Notes: generated by a model from the sequence alone, not told the origin. Positions 1 through 9,417 are shown, numbered from the stretch's first letter. The stretch: DNA of 61,612 nucleotides from Pseudomonas ceruminis (GCF_021602025.1 NZ_BQHW01000030.1:1-61612); one strand, 5' to 3'. Numbers and translations are program-made.

Positions 1-352
1 AGGGCTTTCAGCTGAACGGCATCCTGAGTGCCGGCAGTCACCCAGCCCCGACCATACGTTCCAGCGCAACCGGAAACAGCCGAGCGCTCCTGGTCGCGTC
101 ATCAGACCGGAATCTCGTGAGCGCCCCCGACCTGCAGGGCTTTCAGCTGAGCGGCATCCTGAGTGCGGGCAGTCACCCAGCCCCGACCATACGCTCCAGC
201 GCAACCGGAAACAGCCGAGCGCTCTTGGTCGCGTCATCAGACCGGAATCCGGCGAGCGCGAGATCGGCTCGGCCATGGTGCAACTCAATTGACCGGAAAA
301 CCGTGAGCGCCCCGGCCTCCGGCGCTTTAAGTCGACCGGAATCGTGAATCGC
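1..352. repeat. Tandem and interspersed direct repeats, IS-end-like
   Basis: A unit of 135 bp is present almost twice in tandem: positions 1-135 and 136 to about 252 differ at only a few bases. Inside it a motif of about 20 bp, RACCGGAA followed by 3-5 bases and GWGAGCGC, recurs at 68-87, 105-124, 203-222, 240-259, 291-310 and, more degenerate, 334-352, always in the same orientation. No gene is visible here. Ordered short direct repeats near an end are typical of IS21-family elements, so this may be the edge of such an element lying left of the window. That assignment is inference, because no transposase is in view. Confidence 0.6.
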
Positions 353-519
353 CCTTAGTCTCGTCGACGATATGAAAAGACTCGTTGCAGACCAACGCTG
401 AAAACCGACCGCCTAAAGCGATCAACGTTGGAAATGTCAGAGAAGGCATTTCTGAAGACCGTGGGTTAAGGGTAAGCGGTCTCAGGATTAGAGGGTTATT
501 GAGCCCATCGCCAGCCGCT

Positions 520-1677
520 CTATACAGGGACCGCCCGAGCCCACTGCTCGATAGCGCGCTCAACTTGTACCTTTGGCAGGTACTCCTGCTCAAGACGTCC
601 TCGCTCTTGCACCAGCAGATACCGATAGAAATCCGCTTCGTCAGCCAGCAAACCAGGTGGGGCCGACTCCCGCGCTTTGGCCGGCTCAACAACTGCATTA
701 CCCGGTGAGTGCTGTTCAAACAGCTCCTGCTCCATCAATAGTGCTTCGACCGCTGGTTGATGAAGCCTCGCTCGCGCCAGCATCAACAAGCCCCAGGTGT
801 CCATGTCGCCCCAGTAGGCGATCTGTTTCCCGGCTAAGTGCGCAGACGCCAACCACTGCAAATCGAGTCCTGCACCCAGCACAGCCAGGGTGTCCGGCAA
901 GGTTTCGGGCAGCAAGTGAACACATTGCTCATTTTCCACCACCAGCAACCGCGAACCAGGAAGCGGGGTTTCAGCCAGTTCCGCAGTCGTGAGCCTAAGC
1001 CGCTTGAAGGGCAGCAGCTCAGGCTGAAGAGGAACGACTAGTACCCAATGACTGCTTTCTTCAAAGGCATCCAGAAACGTCGTCAGGCCTTGCTCGGACG
1101 CCGCGCCTTCGAAACGCTCGTCGAGGAGCCGGGTCAGCAAGCTGGCGTTACGCTCGAAAAACTTGGTGTCTACGCCGTGCTCGGCAAGCAGGCGCAGTGG
1201 ACGGCCTCGGGCACAGCCTAGCGACAAGCGGGTGGCGAGTTGCGCCGTGGCGACGACTTCTTCAGGGGGCTTCGTCAACCATAAGCCCCGTTGTGCTACC
1301 AGCAGCGCATGAAAGGCACTGTCTACCTGCTCGACCAGATATTCGAGTTGAGCGTACTCCCGGCTGACCGTTGGATCATTGGCCGCGGCAATCCATTCGG
1401 AGGGACTACGCAAGTGCCAGCGCATCGGCAAGGAAATTGGGGCCAGCCCAGCTCGATAGCTGACTGACTCCCAGTCGACCTTCCCCACTTTCACGCTCCG
1501 CCAGTTCTCCACATGCTGGAGCACCGCATGGATGTTTTCAGCGAAGACTCGTGCCGAAGGCTTACCGATGTTGAAGCATTGCGGCCAGCTGCCGGGATTG
1601 AGCAAGCGTTCCAAGCGTACGCTGGAGCGCTGCCATTGTTTGGCCAGGCTGCGACTGATGTCAGTGGGCGACTTCAT
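520..1677 (-). CDS. jetD: Wadjet anti-plasmid protein JetD (DUF3322/DUF2220, Toprim nuclease)
   Basis: 385 aa, last gene of a four-gene Wadjet operon. In this family JetD is the nuclease subunit that cleaves closed-circular plasmid DNA after the SMC complex has extruded it. The C-terminal half shows Toprim hallmarks: an acidic strand end in LLVVENEQ (about residue 245) and the DxD motif in YWGDMDTWG (about residue 290). The N-terminal half matches the DUF3322 arm. The start chosen is the ATG at 1677, which has AAGG about 8 bases upstream and overlaps the end of jetC by 17 bp. An in-frame start at 1710 would overlap more and has no better ribosome site. The length is normal for the family and the catalytic acids appear intact, so the system is probably functional. 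Confidence 0.88.
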   Translation of the reverse strand: MKSPTDISRSLAKQWQRSSVRLERLLNPGSWPQCFNIGKPSARVFAENIHAVLQHVENWRSVKVGKVDWESVSYRAGLAPISLPMRWHLRSPSEWIAAANDPTVSREYAQLEYLVEQVDSAFHALLVAQRGLWLTKPPEEVVATAQLATRLSLGCARGRPLRLLAEHGVDTKFFERNASLLTRLLDERFEGAASEQGLTTFLDAFEESSHWVLVVPLQPELLPFKRLRLTTAELAETPLPGSRLLVVENEQCVHLLPETLPDTLAVLGAGLDLQWLASAHLAGKQIAYWGDMDTWGLLMLARARLHQPAVEALLMEQELFEQHSPGNAVVEPAKARESAPPGLLADEADFYRYLLVQERGRLEQEYLPKVQVERAIEQWARAVPV

Positions 1678-4600
1678 GCATGGCCTTGATGCGCTGTTGA
1701 TGATGCTCATCCAAAGCTTCCCAGCTCAGGGAAACCAGACTGGATTCCACGCCGCGCCGATGAACGACGACTGCCGAACGCGTATGGTGACGCAACAGGC
1801 GCATTTCCTTGTTGGGCGTGATGAAGACAGCATGTAGGCCGAATTCCCTCAGCGCTGCGATGATCCGACCGGCAACCGCATGGGAGCTGCGCGAGAACGC
1901 CTCGTCGAGCACGATGGTGCCGAACAACGGCCGGCTGCTGCCGTCGGGACAGAGCGCATAGCTGAGGGAAGCGGTCAGCACATAGGAGGCGATGATCTCT
2001 TTCTCGCCACCACTACCCCCCTGAGAACCTGTTCGGGTTTCGATGACACTCCTGCTTTCGCGATCGATCACCGAGACCGCGAACTCCAGGCGGAAGCGCG
2101 GATCCAGCAGCGCCTTGGCGCCCTGATTCCTGCTGTGCTCGCAAGCATCCTTGAGCAGGCCAACGAGCGCCTGCAATGCCTTGTAGTGGCTCTCGCCTTC
2201 ATCATCGATGAAACGCGCCGAGTTCAGTTGACGCTGAGCCTGTTGCAAGGTGCGAAGGCTTTCATGAATGACCTTTTTCGCGACCAAGCGCAGATAGCGT
2301 CCGGGCTGAAAGTCGACACGCTGCATCGTACTGTTCAGGTCATCCAGGCGCTCCTCAATCATCGAGACTTCATGGTCGATATAGCTGAGCAACTGGGTGA
2401 CGCCATCATCCGAGGAACGATTGAGGTATTCCAGAAAGCGCTTGAGTTTCTCGGGCAGGGCTTCCTCGGTCAGCACGCGAAGACGCTCCAGATACCTGGG
2501 TACGTCCACCAGTTCTCGCCCGACCTCCGCAAGCGCTCCGGTGTCCACCTTCAGAGCGTCAGACATACGTTTGGCAAGCTCTGTTTTCTGATCGCCGAGT
2601 TTATCGCCGAGCGCTTTGAGCTGCCCTTGCAGCTCACGCGTATGCTGGCGCTCCAGCTCGACAATATCGCCAAGGTCATCTGCCGTCAGGGTCGGGAAAT
2701 GCGTTTGCGCTAGTTCACGCTGCGTATCGTTCAGCCCTTTTTCGGCACCACGATAGGCCTTACGGGTAGCGGATGCAGCCTGCTCGAACTGAAGTTTCAA
2801 CTGACCGCACTGCTCGATAAGTTGTTGCCTCTGTCGATCCAGAGAGTCCAGCAATGCCTCAGCTTCATCCAGCTCAGCCTTGATAAGGGCGAGGTCAGAG
2901 TCGGGACGTGTCAGGGTGTCCAGCTGAGCACGCAGCGACTCCAGCTGACGCTCGGCGCCCGGCAGATCAATCTCCTCGAACTGCAGTTCTTCGACGCGCT
3001 GCAGCAGCGAAGCTTGATCCTCCAACTTGCGGACATCGCCCTGGGCAGCATCCAAGGCCAGCTTGGCAGGCGCGAGCTGTTCATTGACCTCGCGAATTTG
3101 TTCAGTCAGGAAGGCCAGACGGTCGCGGTTGTCGAAGCCGGTCAGCCAGTCTTCATCGAGGCGCTTCTGGTCCTGCTTGTCGAAGAAGCGTTCTTTACCC
3201 GACATCAGCCCCTGAGCCGTCATGGCGTGCGGGGTATGACGCAATTGCTCCGTGCTCTCCACGCAATGTCGGTCGTTGTCCGCCAGTAGCGCCTTTACCG
3301 CTTCGCGGTACGGATGCTCCTTGAAGGTCAGCTTGCGGGTATAACCATCGTCGAAGAACACAGGGCGCGACGACGGTTCCTTGACCTCCAACAAGCGCAC
3401 ATGCAAGCAGTTGTGTCGTTGGTTCACCCAACGCAGTGCAGCCTCGGACGCACCCTGCGGCACCAGGATACGCAGGCGGTGGCTGCCGATTGCCCGCTCG
3501 ATGGCCCCCCGCCAGGCCAGCTCCTCGGGCTTGACCTGCACCAGCTCGGCAACGAAAGGCAGGGCCGATTCATCGACGCCAAGCATCTGCGCCAGCTCCC
3601 CTCGAAAAGCATGAAAATGCCCAGGCAGGTTCGAGCCTGGCCGTCTCTCAACCTCAGCACGATCCTGCTGTAAGCGCTGCAGGCGGCCATTGAGTTCCTG
3701 CTGAACGAGACCTGCATCGAACGCCTTTTGACGCGCGTCAGTAATTTGCTGGGTCAGTATTTCCAGGCGTGCCGCGATCTGCTGCTGATTCTCCTTGAGA
3801 GCAGCGGCCGATAACTCATCCGCTAGTCCAAGCCCCTTGGCCAAACGTTGGTATTGCTCGGCTTTCAGGCGTCGCTTATCGCACTCCCTGACCCAATCAG
3901 CAATGCGCCCGCGTAATTGATCTATCCCTGCGCCACCTACTCGCAGGTAGCTCTGGCGATGTTGATCAACCACGCCCTTCTGGATCTCAAGCTGACTCCT
4001 GCATTGCTCCTGATCGAGTTCGGCCTGCTTGTGCTCCGTCTCCAGCCTGTTGGTTTCAGCCAACCACAGGCGATACCCCTGCTCGGCGAACCAGACTGGG
4101 AGGATGCCTTCGAGAGCTTGTTTATCCTGCAGCTGTTCTTGCAAGGCCCTATAACGCTCCCAGCCTTCGGCGACCGGTTGCAATGAGCGCTGCTGCTTTC
4201 TAGCGGTTTCCAGCTCTCGGTGGATGTCAGTTAGATCATCGAAGCTGCTGGCGACCTCGGCAGCCCGCCCGAAAGCGGAGCGGTCATCGAGCACCAACTC
4301 GCGAAAGATCTCATCGATGCTATTGAGCTGTTTCAGGCCGGCAGCGCGGTTGAGCAAGGTGAAGGCGTTTTCACCGACTTCGAAGTAATCCCTGAGCCTG
4401 GCCAGGAAGGCTTTTTTGCTGGGATACGGCCAGATACCCGTCCCATCCTTCTCCATCTGACGCAGCGCCCGCATGCCACCTGCGTGATGCTGGCTCAGCC
4501 AATGCTCCAGCGTCTGCTCAGTGGACTCGCTTAACAGCCACAGTTTCTTCAGATCGGACGCCGAGGAGCTGGTGCCCTCGAACCAGAGCACAGCGCCCAG

Positions 4601-4966
4601 TCGAACCTGCGTGCCATCACGCTCGAGCGTGGCTGCAATGGCGGTGACCGTCTTACCCTGGCGCGCGATATGAGATTGCTCTACACCTCCGTCCCCGGGG
4701 CCGGTGACGCCGCGCACATAGGACGCCAGATCGCGGTCGCTCTCATGTCCGCCCGTGGATGCCAGGTTGTAACGCGGATTGGCGCACAGCAAGGTCATCA
4801 GAGCATCCACCAGCGTCGTTTTACCGCTCCCCGTCGGGCCGATCACGGCGGTACCGGAAGGATCGATCTCGGCACGGTGATAGCCCTGAAAGCCGCCCCA
4901 GTTATAGAGTTCGATGCTGCTGAGAATGAAGGTCTCGCTGTCACGCCAGAGCAGTGCTTGTTTCAC
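1661..4966 (-). CDS. jetC: Wadjet SMC-like ATPase JetC (MukB/MksB type)
   Basis: 1101 aa SMC-like motor of the Wadjet complex, which in characterised systems extrudes DNA loops by ATP hydrolysis. The Walker A motif GPTGSGKT is at residues 43-50, followed by long Glu/Gln/Arg-rich coiled-coil segments (about 260-460 and 640-800) around a hinge. The ABC signature GGSGGEKE is near residue 983 and the Walker B segment TIVLDEA near 1018-1023. Translation starts at GTG 4966, overlapping the jetB stop as GTGA, with a strong GAGGAGG ribosome site about 7 bases upstream, so expression is translationally coupled to jetB. All ATPase motifs are intact. P. putida also has a related housekeeping condensin family; the DUF3375 and DUF4194 partners and jetD identify this one as Wadjet. 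Confidence 0.92.
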   Translation of the reverse strand: MKQALLWRDSETFILSSIELYNWGGFQGYHRAEIDPSGTAVIGPTGSGKTTLVDALMTLLCANPRYNLASTGGHESDRDLASYVRGVTGPGDGGVEQSHIARQGKTVTAIAATLERDGTQVRLGAVLWFEGTSSSASDLKKLWLLSESTEQTLEHWLSQHHAGGMRALRQMEKDGTGIWPYPSKKAFLARLRDYFEVGENAFTLLNRAAGLKQLNSIDEIFRELVLDDRSAFGRAAEVASSFDDLTDIHRELETARKQQRSLQPVAEGWERYRALQEQLQDKQALEGILPVWFAEQGYRLWLAETNRLETEHKQAELDQEQCRSQLEIQKGVVDQHRQSYLRVGGAGIDQLRGRIADWVRECDKRRLKAEQYQRLAKGLGLADELSAAALKENQQQIAARLEILTQQITDARQKAFDAGLVQQELNGRLQRLQQDRAEVERRPGSNLPGHFHAFRGELAQMLGVDESALPFVAELVQVKPEELAWRGAIERAIGSHRLRILVPQGASEAALRWVNQRHNCLHVRLLEVKEPSSRPVFFDDGYTRKLTFKEHPYREAVKALLADNDRHCVESTEQLRHTPHAMTAQGLMSGKERFFDKQDQKRLDEDWLTGFDNRDRLAFLTEQIREVNEQLAPAKLALDAAQGDVRKLEDQASLLQRVEELQFEEIDLPGAERQLESLRAQLDTLTRPDSDLALIKAELDEAEALLDSLDRQRQQLIEQCGQLKLQFEQAASATRKAYRGAEKGLNDTQRELAQTHFPTLTADDLGDIVELERQHTRELQGQLKALGDKLGDQKTELAKRMSDALKVDTGALAEVGRELVDVPRYLERLRVLTEEALPEKLKRFLEYLNRSSDDGVTQLLSYIDHEVSMIEERLDDLNSTMQRVDFQPGRYLRLVAKKVIHESLRTLQQAQRQLNSARFIDDEGESHYKALQALVGLLKDACEHSRNQGAKALLDPRFRLEFAVSVIDRESRSVIETRTGSQGGSGGEKEIIASYVLTASLSYALCPDGSSRPLFGTIVLDEAFSRSSHAVAGRIIAALREFGLHAVFITPNKEMRLLRHHTRSAVVVHRRGVESSLVSLSWEALDEHHQQRIKAMHEVAH

Positions 4967-5712
4967 GCCTTGTCCTCCTCAGCAGCGGCAGCCGGGGTAG
5001 TCGCGCCCTCCACCTGCTCGCGCAGCCAAACCACCAGTGCCTGCAGGTTCTCCGGGTTGGCCAAGTGGGTAATGATGGGGCGGATGATGACGCGGTCATG
5101 GGCGTCCAGAGCCGACACCAAACCATGCCCCTTGAGCTGATCCAGCAGCGTGATGACGCGATTGCGCTCCTTCGCCTCACTGCCCAGCTCGCCCAGGTAA
5201 ACCTGCAATTGCGGAATCAGCTCATCAACCGCTACCAGTGCCTGAGTGGCGCCCGTACCGCTTTCCTGTTCGTAGGCGATGAAATGCTGGCGCAGAATCG
5301 CGATCAGCAGGGACTGCTCCAGGTTCAGCCTTTGCCTGCGCACAAGGGGGTGCGACCAGTCATCCTGCTCGGCCACCTCGCCCTGGCGAACGGTGACGAA
5401 CACCAGCCCGCGAACCTCGTCGACTCCCATGGCCAGGTCGAGCGGCTCCAGGATTGTGTCGACCGCCTCGATATTGGCAAGCGCCGAGCGATACAGATTG
5501 GGCTTGTAACTTTCTTCCAGCAGCCCGTACTTGAGCATTTCCTGTACGGCCTCACGTACCCGTTGCGGCGTCCGGCGCTCATCGACCTGAACAGCGGCAC
5601 TCATAAGAGGCTGTTCATCATCCATGCCGTCATCCAACGCTATGGCCTCCACCGTCAGCTCCGTTTCGTCGGCGCCAGAGCCCCCTGCAATTCGATCGAA
5701 GATCCCTGCCAT
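4963..5712 (-). CDS. jetB: Wadjet protein JetB (DUF4194, MukE-like)
   Basis: 249 aa, the winged-helix MukE/MksE-like subunit that bridges kleisin and SMC heads. The protein has an Asp/Glu-rich N-terminal tail, then a compact helical domain containing MLKYGLLEE and VLRQHF-like segments typical of DUF4194. It ends in an Ala/Glu-rich tail. The start chosen is ATG 5712, with GGGAG about 8 bases upstream, two bases after the jetA stop. A TTG at 5727 is also open but less likely. The tight packing between jetA and jetC shows a single polycistronic unit. Confidence 0.87.
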   Translation of the reverse strand: MAGIFDRIAGGSGADETELTVEAIALDDGMDDEQPLMSAAVQVDERRTPQRVREAVQEMLKYGLLEESYKPNLYRSALANIEAVDTILEPLDLAMGVDEVRGLVFVTVRQGEVAEQDDWSHPLVRRQRLNLEQSLLIAILRQHFIAYEQESGTGATQALVAVDELIPQLQVYLGELGSEAKERNRVITLLDQLKGHGLVSALDAHDRVIIRPIITHLANPENLQALVVWLREQVEGATTPAAAAEEDKA

Positions 5713-5714
5713 GC

Positions 5715-7214
5715 TCACAACTCCCAATCGATGTCCTTGAGTGCCTCGTGGTCGAGTCCGACATAAGGCAGATTGAAGCGCCAGCGTTGCTCATCCTCGT
5801 CAACTAGCTCCACAAGCTGACGCTCCTCTGTCAGCACCTCGATACCTGCCTCGCGCGCCATCGCCAGCCAGAGTGCAAAGGTTTCTAGGTCGTGAGCAGG
5901 TGGAAGCAAAGACGCAAGCTCCCCGAGACTCACAGGGCGCCCCTGCTCCGCCAGCACAGCCAAGGTGTCCTGAATCAGCGCTTCACGATCCAGCCCGTCG
6001 AAGGCATCCCAGAAGTCATCATCAATCTGCTCCAACCCCGCAGGCTTCAAACTCAGATCCAGCTCGCCCGTATCATCGTCATCCAGGGTCTTGAAGCGTA
6101 GACGCTCGATTGCCGGGATACCGGTAATGGCTACGCCAACTGGTGGTAAACATGCAGGCTTACGGCGTTCTGACTGGCGTTGCCAGTCGACGCTGAGCGC
6201 TAGATTGAAGAAATCGTTGAGTAACTGTCCGACGCGATGATGCTCGGCGGCCAGCCCCGTCTTCATGAAGCCGCGGACATCGCGCTCGCTTCGGGCGCGC
6301 GCCTGGAGCACTGCCTGCGACTCCCGAACCAGGCGTAACGCCAGCCAACGTAGCTCACGTTGCTGGGGACGATTCAGCGCCTTTGGAACCGCTGGGTGAC
6401 GAAGGATGGTGCGCAAGCGCTCACGCATCGCCTCCAGCTCAGCGGACTGCCTCAGTTGCTGCTGGAAGCTTTCGAAGACACGCCCCTCGGGAGTGTTGAG
6501 TAGAGCATCTTGCCCGTCCAACAACCGATCGACGATTTCTCCACGGTGAGACTGCTCGCTGATGATGGAGTGTCGAAGGGCGCGATCCGCCTCGCGCCAA
6601 GAGTCTTCAACTCGTCGAAAGTCCGCGCGCAGGCTGGTGGACAGGTTATATACCTCGCGTATGCCCTCTATCGCCTGCGCTTCATCCAGCACGACTACGT
6701 GGCCAGCTTCTACTCGCGCTAGCTCGTGCTCCAAATCCTGGATTCGGCGGCGCAGGCTGGCAATACGGCCAGTTGGGCTGGGGTTCAGACTCGTTTCCAG
6801 GCTTTCGATCTCGCGCTGAACCACCGAAAGGCGAGATGCTGTGGAAGTCATGATCCGACTATCCAGCGAATCTACGAACTGGATGGCTGACTCCAGCGCG
6901 TCGGTTGCGTAGATACGGCCCTCTCGCTCTACCACGAGGCGCCGCTTGATCCATTCACGAAGTTCACGACCTGCTTGGAGATGCGTTGCATCCGGGTCGA
7001 TTTCGTAAAGCTCCTGGCTGGCATAAGCAGCCAGCATTTCGGACAGCGCTTGCAGCGCATCCTCCATGGGAATCCCATCGTGCGCCCGCTCGAACAGCGT
7101 GCGCAGGCAGCCCAATACGAGCGGAGCACGCCGTGAGGCGAGCAAAAGCCACGCAGGGTGCTGGCTGCGGGCGGATACATAGCGTTCTGAACGCTGTTGC
7201 GCGCTTTCTTCCAT
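5715..7214 (-). CDS. jetA: Wadjet protein JetA (DUF3375, kleisin-like)
   Basis: 499 aa, first gene of the Wadjet operon and its kleisin (MukF/MksF-like) subunit. The N-terminal 100 residues look like a winged-helix dimerisation domain (HPAWLLLASRRAPLVLGCL), followed by a long helical and coiled-coil middle (about 130-310) and an acidic C-terminal winged-helix region. The gene order DUF3375-DUF4194-SMC-DUF3322/2220 fits the JetABCD type I layout, although the subtype should be confirmed by profile search. The start is uncertain: ATG 7214 is preferred over GTG 7223, and neither has a strong ribosome site. A small palindrome lies just upstream at 7227-7239. Confidence 0.87.
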   Translation of the reverse strand: MEESAQQRSERYVSARSQHPAWLLLASRRAPLVLGCLRTLFERAHDGIPMEDALQALSEMLAAYASQELYEIDPDATHLQAGRELREWIKRRLVVEREGRIYATDALESAIQFVDSLDSRIMTSTASRLSVVQREIESLETSLNPSPTGRIASLRRRIQDLEHELARVEAGHVVVLDEAQAIEGIREVYNLSTSLRADFRRVEDSWREADRALRHSIISEQSHRGEIVDRLLDGQDALLNTPEGRVFESFQQQLRQSAELEAMRERLRTILRHPAVPKALNRPQQRELRWLALRLVRESQAVLQARARSERDVRGFMKTGLAAEHHRVGQLLNDFFNLALSVDWQRQSERRKPACLPPVGVAITGIPAIERLRFKTLDDDDTGELDLSLKPAGLEQIDDDFWDAFDGLDREALIQDTLAVLAEQGRPVSLGELASLLPPAHDLETFALWLAMAREAGIEVLTEERQLVELVDEDEQRWRFNLPYVGLDHEALKDIDWEL

Positions 7215-7226
7215 GACGGCCACATT

Positions 7227-7239
7227 GACAAAAGTTGTC
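7227..7239. promoter_or_regulatory. Small palindrome upstream of jetA, possible operator
   Basis: GACAA-AAG-TTGTC is a perfect 5-bp inverted repeat only 13 bp upstream of the jetA start codon. It may be a repressor half-site pair or part of the promoter or leader. Its length is short enough that chance is possible. Confidence 0.25.
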
Positions 7240-7864
7240 TGAGAGCGAGCTTACCAAGCTAACCCGCTGCCTCATGATACGTATTTGTCCTGGTGGGTGG
7301 GCTCCGTTTAATGGTCCGCAGGGGCGGTGTCATTTGAATAGAGCGAGTGAAAGGCCAGGCCAGTCGAGGTTTAACGATTTATTCCGGGGGCGCACGCTGG
7401 GTATTGGCGATTTGGTGGAGGGTTCTGTCGTCACGAGGGTGTATTTGGCTAGTTCGGCGAAGGTGTCCCAGTGAGCACTTGTGGCGGCTCAGTGGTTTTT
7501 GCAGGACTGCCACCGACATTCTGCGGTAATCGAGTGCAGCCACGGTGGCTACAGAGCGAAGTCTCGATGACCTATCAGTGAGCTGCTGGTGGATTAGCTG
7601 AGTGCGGCATGGGGATAGTGAATTTCCCCGGTGGTATTCCGTCGTTTCCTACTCAAAAAGAGCGGCGTCAGTTTAAAGGCCCAAGTGAGCTTTCACTGGC
7701 TTGGTTGCTGTGCCGTAGACTGGGGCGTTGTAAATCAGGGGGGACAGGTAGGGCCTGTTGTTCTGGCCGGTACACGTCCTGGTGCTACGGCTACGTGAAA
7801 AGCTGTCAAGCAATCTAAAGGCATTCACCTGAAAGACACTGCTGGCTCAGCCAGCGCAAGCCAC
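7240..7864. other. Gene-free spacer between Wadjet operon and RES-Xre
   Basis: About 625 bp with no convincing reading frame on either strand, no tRNA and no clear repeat. It must hold the jetA promoter at its left end and any terminator of the RES gene at its right end. Base composition is visibly more AT-rich and less codon-like than the core genes. It may contain decayed coding sequence, but I recognise none. Confidence 0.5.
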
Positions 7865-8356
7865 TCAGACCTTAACGAGACGCGTATCCAGGCCGAAGCG
7901 CTCTTGGCTGATCATTCGATACCTGCCCTCGGCCAGCTCGCGACTGACAAGCAAGTTCCAAGAGTGGCGAGTGACGGCGGATGGGATGAGTACGAACGGA
8001 TGCTCGGCCAGCAGGGCGTCTGCAAACTTCTGCTGGTTAGGTGAAGCGGATGCACTCGTCAGCCAGATAGGATTGGGAACATCTTCAGGCTGTACGACCT
8101 TGATAAGGCTTTGATCGAGCACTTCGAAGCATGTGAGCACATGCGCAACCGTATCCAACGCATCGAAGCCGACATGCACCGCCACCTCCAGGATGGCGGT
8201 TGAGGGATCTGCCGATGCGTACACAACGTTTCGCCCCGGAGCGTTCCAGCGGCCACCCAGCTTGTGGGCACCAATGCCACTGTCCCAGGTGTCCTTGTAG
8301 AGCTCACGGTCGAGGCGCCATGCGTACCATGAGCCAGACCAGGGAAATGGGTTCAC
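7865..8356 (-). CDS. RES-domain toxin (NAD+-degrading family)
   Basis: 163 aa RES-family toxin. Characterised members, including one from P. putida, deplete NAD+ and stop growth until neutralised by a cognate Xre antitoxin. The family-defining residues are present: Arg in GGRWNAPG (about 35-42), Tyr and Glu in VVYASADPSTAILEV, and Ser in SWNLLVSRE near residue 133. The GTG start at 8356 overlaps the antitoxin stop as GTGA, so toxin translation is coupled to antitoxin translation. Antitoxin first, toxin second is the usual order. The full length and intact motifs suggest an active toxin. Confidence 0.92.
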   Translation of the reverse strand: MNPFPWSGSWYAWRLDRELYKDTWDSGIGAHKLGGRWNAPGRNVVYASADPSTAILEVAVHVGFDALDTVAHVLTCFEVLDQSLIKVVQPEDVPNPIWLTSASASPNQQKFADALLAEHPFVLIPSAVTRHSWNLLVSRELAEGRYRMISQERFGLDTRLVKV

Positions 8357-8829
8357 TGATAGACCCCGTACTCGATGCGCTCCAGATAGTCCTCGACTGC
8401 CTGAAAACCCACTGGGTTGTCGATAACGTCCAGCGGCACGTCACCGTCCAGATACTTGCAAGGGCGCCCTAGCCATTCTTCGGCCAGCTTTTGAGTGCCG
8501 AATACATTGATCGCGTGCTCCAGCACCTTCGCGTACTGAAATGCCACGGCGCTCTGTTGGGAGTTGAGGTGTGCTGGTTGCTTGCTGCCCTGGCGCTGAA
8601 TCGTCCTGATGGACTTGCCCACAATGCGACTCATGATCTTCTTCGTCGAATACAGATCAGAAATCGCAAGCATGTCTTGCACGTCTTTCAGGTCGAAGCC
8701 TTTGACCGTGAGCCTGTAGACCATGACCGGACTGAGCTGGTCAGAGTCACTTTGGAAAAGGTATTCCGTTGGCCTACGGGCGGCGGGTGCTGCCTTGCGG
8801 GTGCGAGTGCGAGTGTCGGCGGAAACCAT
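8353..8829 (-). CDS. Xre/MbcA/ParS-type antitoxin of RES toxin
   Basis: 158 aa antitoxin of the RES-Xre pair. The C-terminal 60 residues (NVFGTQKLAEEWLGRPCKYL onward) match the DUF2384 toxin-binding domain. The middle (SRIVGKSIRTIQRQG) is the Xre-like helix-turn-helix. The N-terminus is basic and Arg/Thr-rich. ATG 8829 is chosen because GGAGGA lies 8 bases upstream; the in-frame ATG at 8853 lacks this. These antitoxins normally repress their own operon, and a TACAAT-like -10 element lies just upstream on the minus strand (near 8863-8870). Confidence 0.9.
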   Translation of the reverse strand: MVSADTRTRTRKAAPAARRPTEYLFQSDSDQLSPVMVYRLTVKGFDLKDVQDMLAISDLYSTKKIMSRIVGKSIRTIQRQGSKQPAHLNSQQSAVAFQYAKVLEHAINVFGTQKLAEEWLGRPCKYLDGDVPLDVIDNPVGFQAVEDYLERIEYGVYQ

Positions 8830-9171
8830 AGAGCATTCCTCCAGATGCGACATATGGCATTATTGTAGCGTCATTTGGCGCATCATGCAGCGGGTAAGTG
8901 CCTGGCATCTGGTATCGCTCTGTTCGTGGTCTGAATCGATTGAGCGCATTCCTGACGCCCCATTCCGGGTGCTCGTTCCCGACTTGCGCAGTTGAGCTGC
9001 TCGGGTGAGTTTTCGTCCACCGGCAGCAATGGCTGGGTAGACGCGTTCGTTACCTCTCCCTGAGCCTGCCCGCTCTTTGCTATGCTACCGGCCTGCGCCG
9101 CGGGACTTAGTTGGCAGCGTGCCACTGCCTCCCCCTGCGGACATCTCATCCAACCGTCTTCTGGAGCCGCG
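8830..9171. other. Intergenic region between xre and AbrB-like gene
   Basis: About 340 bp between divergent genes. It holds the xre promoter (minus strand, near 8860-8880). A TATGCT -10-like element on the plus strand at about 9080 probably serves the AbrB-like gene. No coding sequence is evident. Confidence 0.45.
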
Positions 9172-9417
9172 ATGAAACATCACGTTGTGATCGAAGACTG
9201 GGACGGCGATGGCGCCATTCGCCTGCCTGACGACGTTCTACAGGAAATGGGCGTCGACGTTGGGGACACGCTCTACCTCCTTGAGGAATACGTGGGTACG
9301 ACCCGCTGTCTGGTGCTCAGTAAGTCACCGCGCATTCCTGATCGCGTTGATGAACTGGTTGGCCACTGGGAGTCGTTTGGCGAAATCTCTGCCGAGATAA
9401 ACGCCAAGGACGAGTGA
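9172..9417 (+). CDS. AbrB/SpoVT-fold small protein, possible orphan antitoxin
   Basis: 81 aa. The segment GAIRLPDDVLQEMGVDVGDTLYL (residues about 13-36) is the swapped-hairpin AbrB/MazE DNA-binding fold: strand, P-x-x-V-L, helix, G-D-x-L. The C-terminal 30 residues (RVDELVGHWESFGEI) could bind a partner. ATG 9172 has TGGAG about 8 bases upstream. Many such proteins are antitoxins, but no toxin-like frame follows; the next 370 bp are empty. It may therefore be an orphan regulator, or an antitoxin whose toxin was lost. It lies inside the tRNA-bounded island. Confidence 0.7.
   Translation: MKHHVVIEDWDGDGAIRLPDDVLQEMGVDVGDTLYLLEEYVGTTRCLVLSKSPRIPDRVDELVGHWESFGEISAEINAKDE

Noticed and set aside
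573-992. Long plus-strand frames opposite jetD and jetC
   Set aside because: Antisense to genes with clear protein motifs; they lack ribosome sites and are explained by the GC-rich third codon positions of the real genes.
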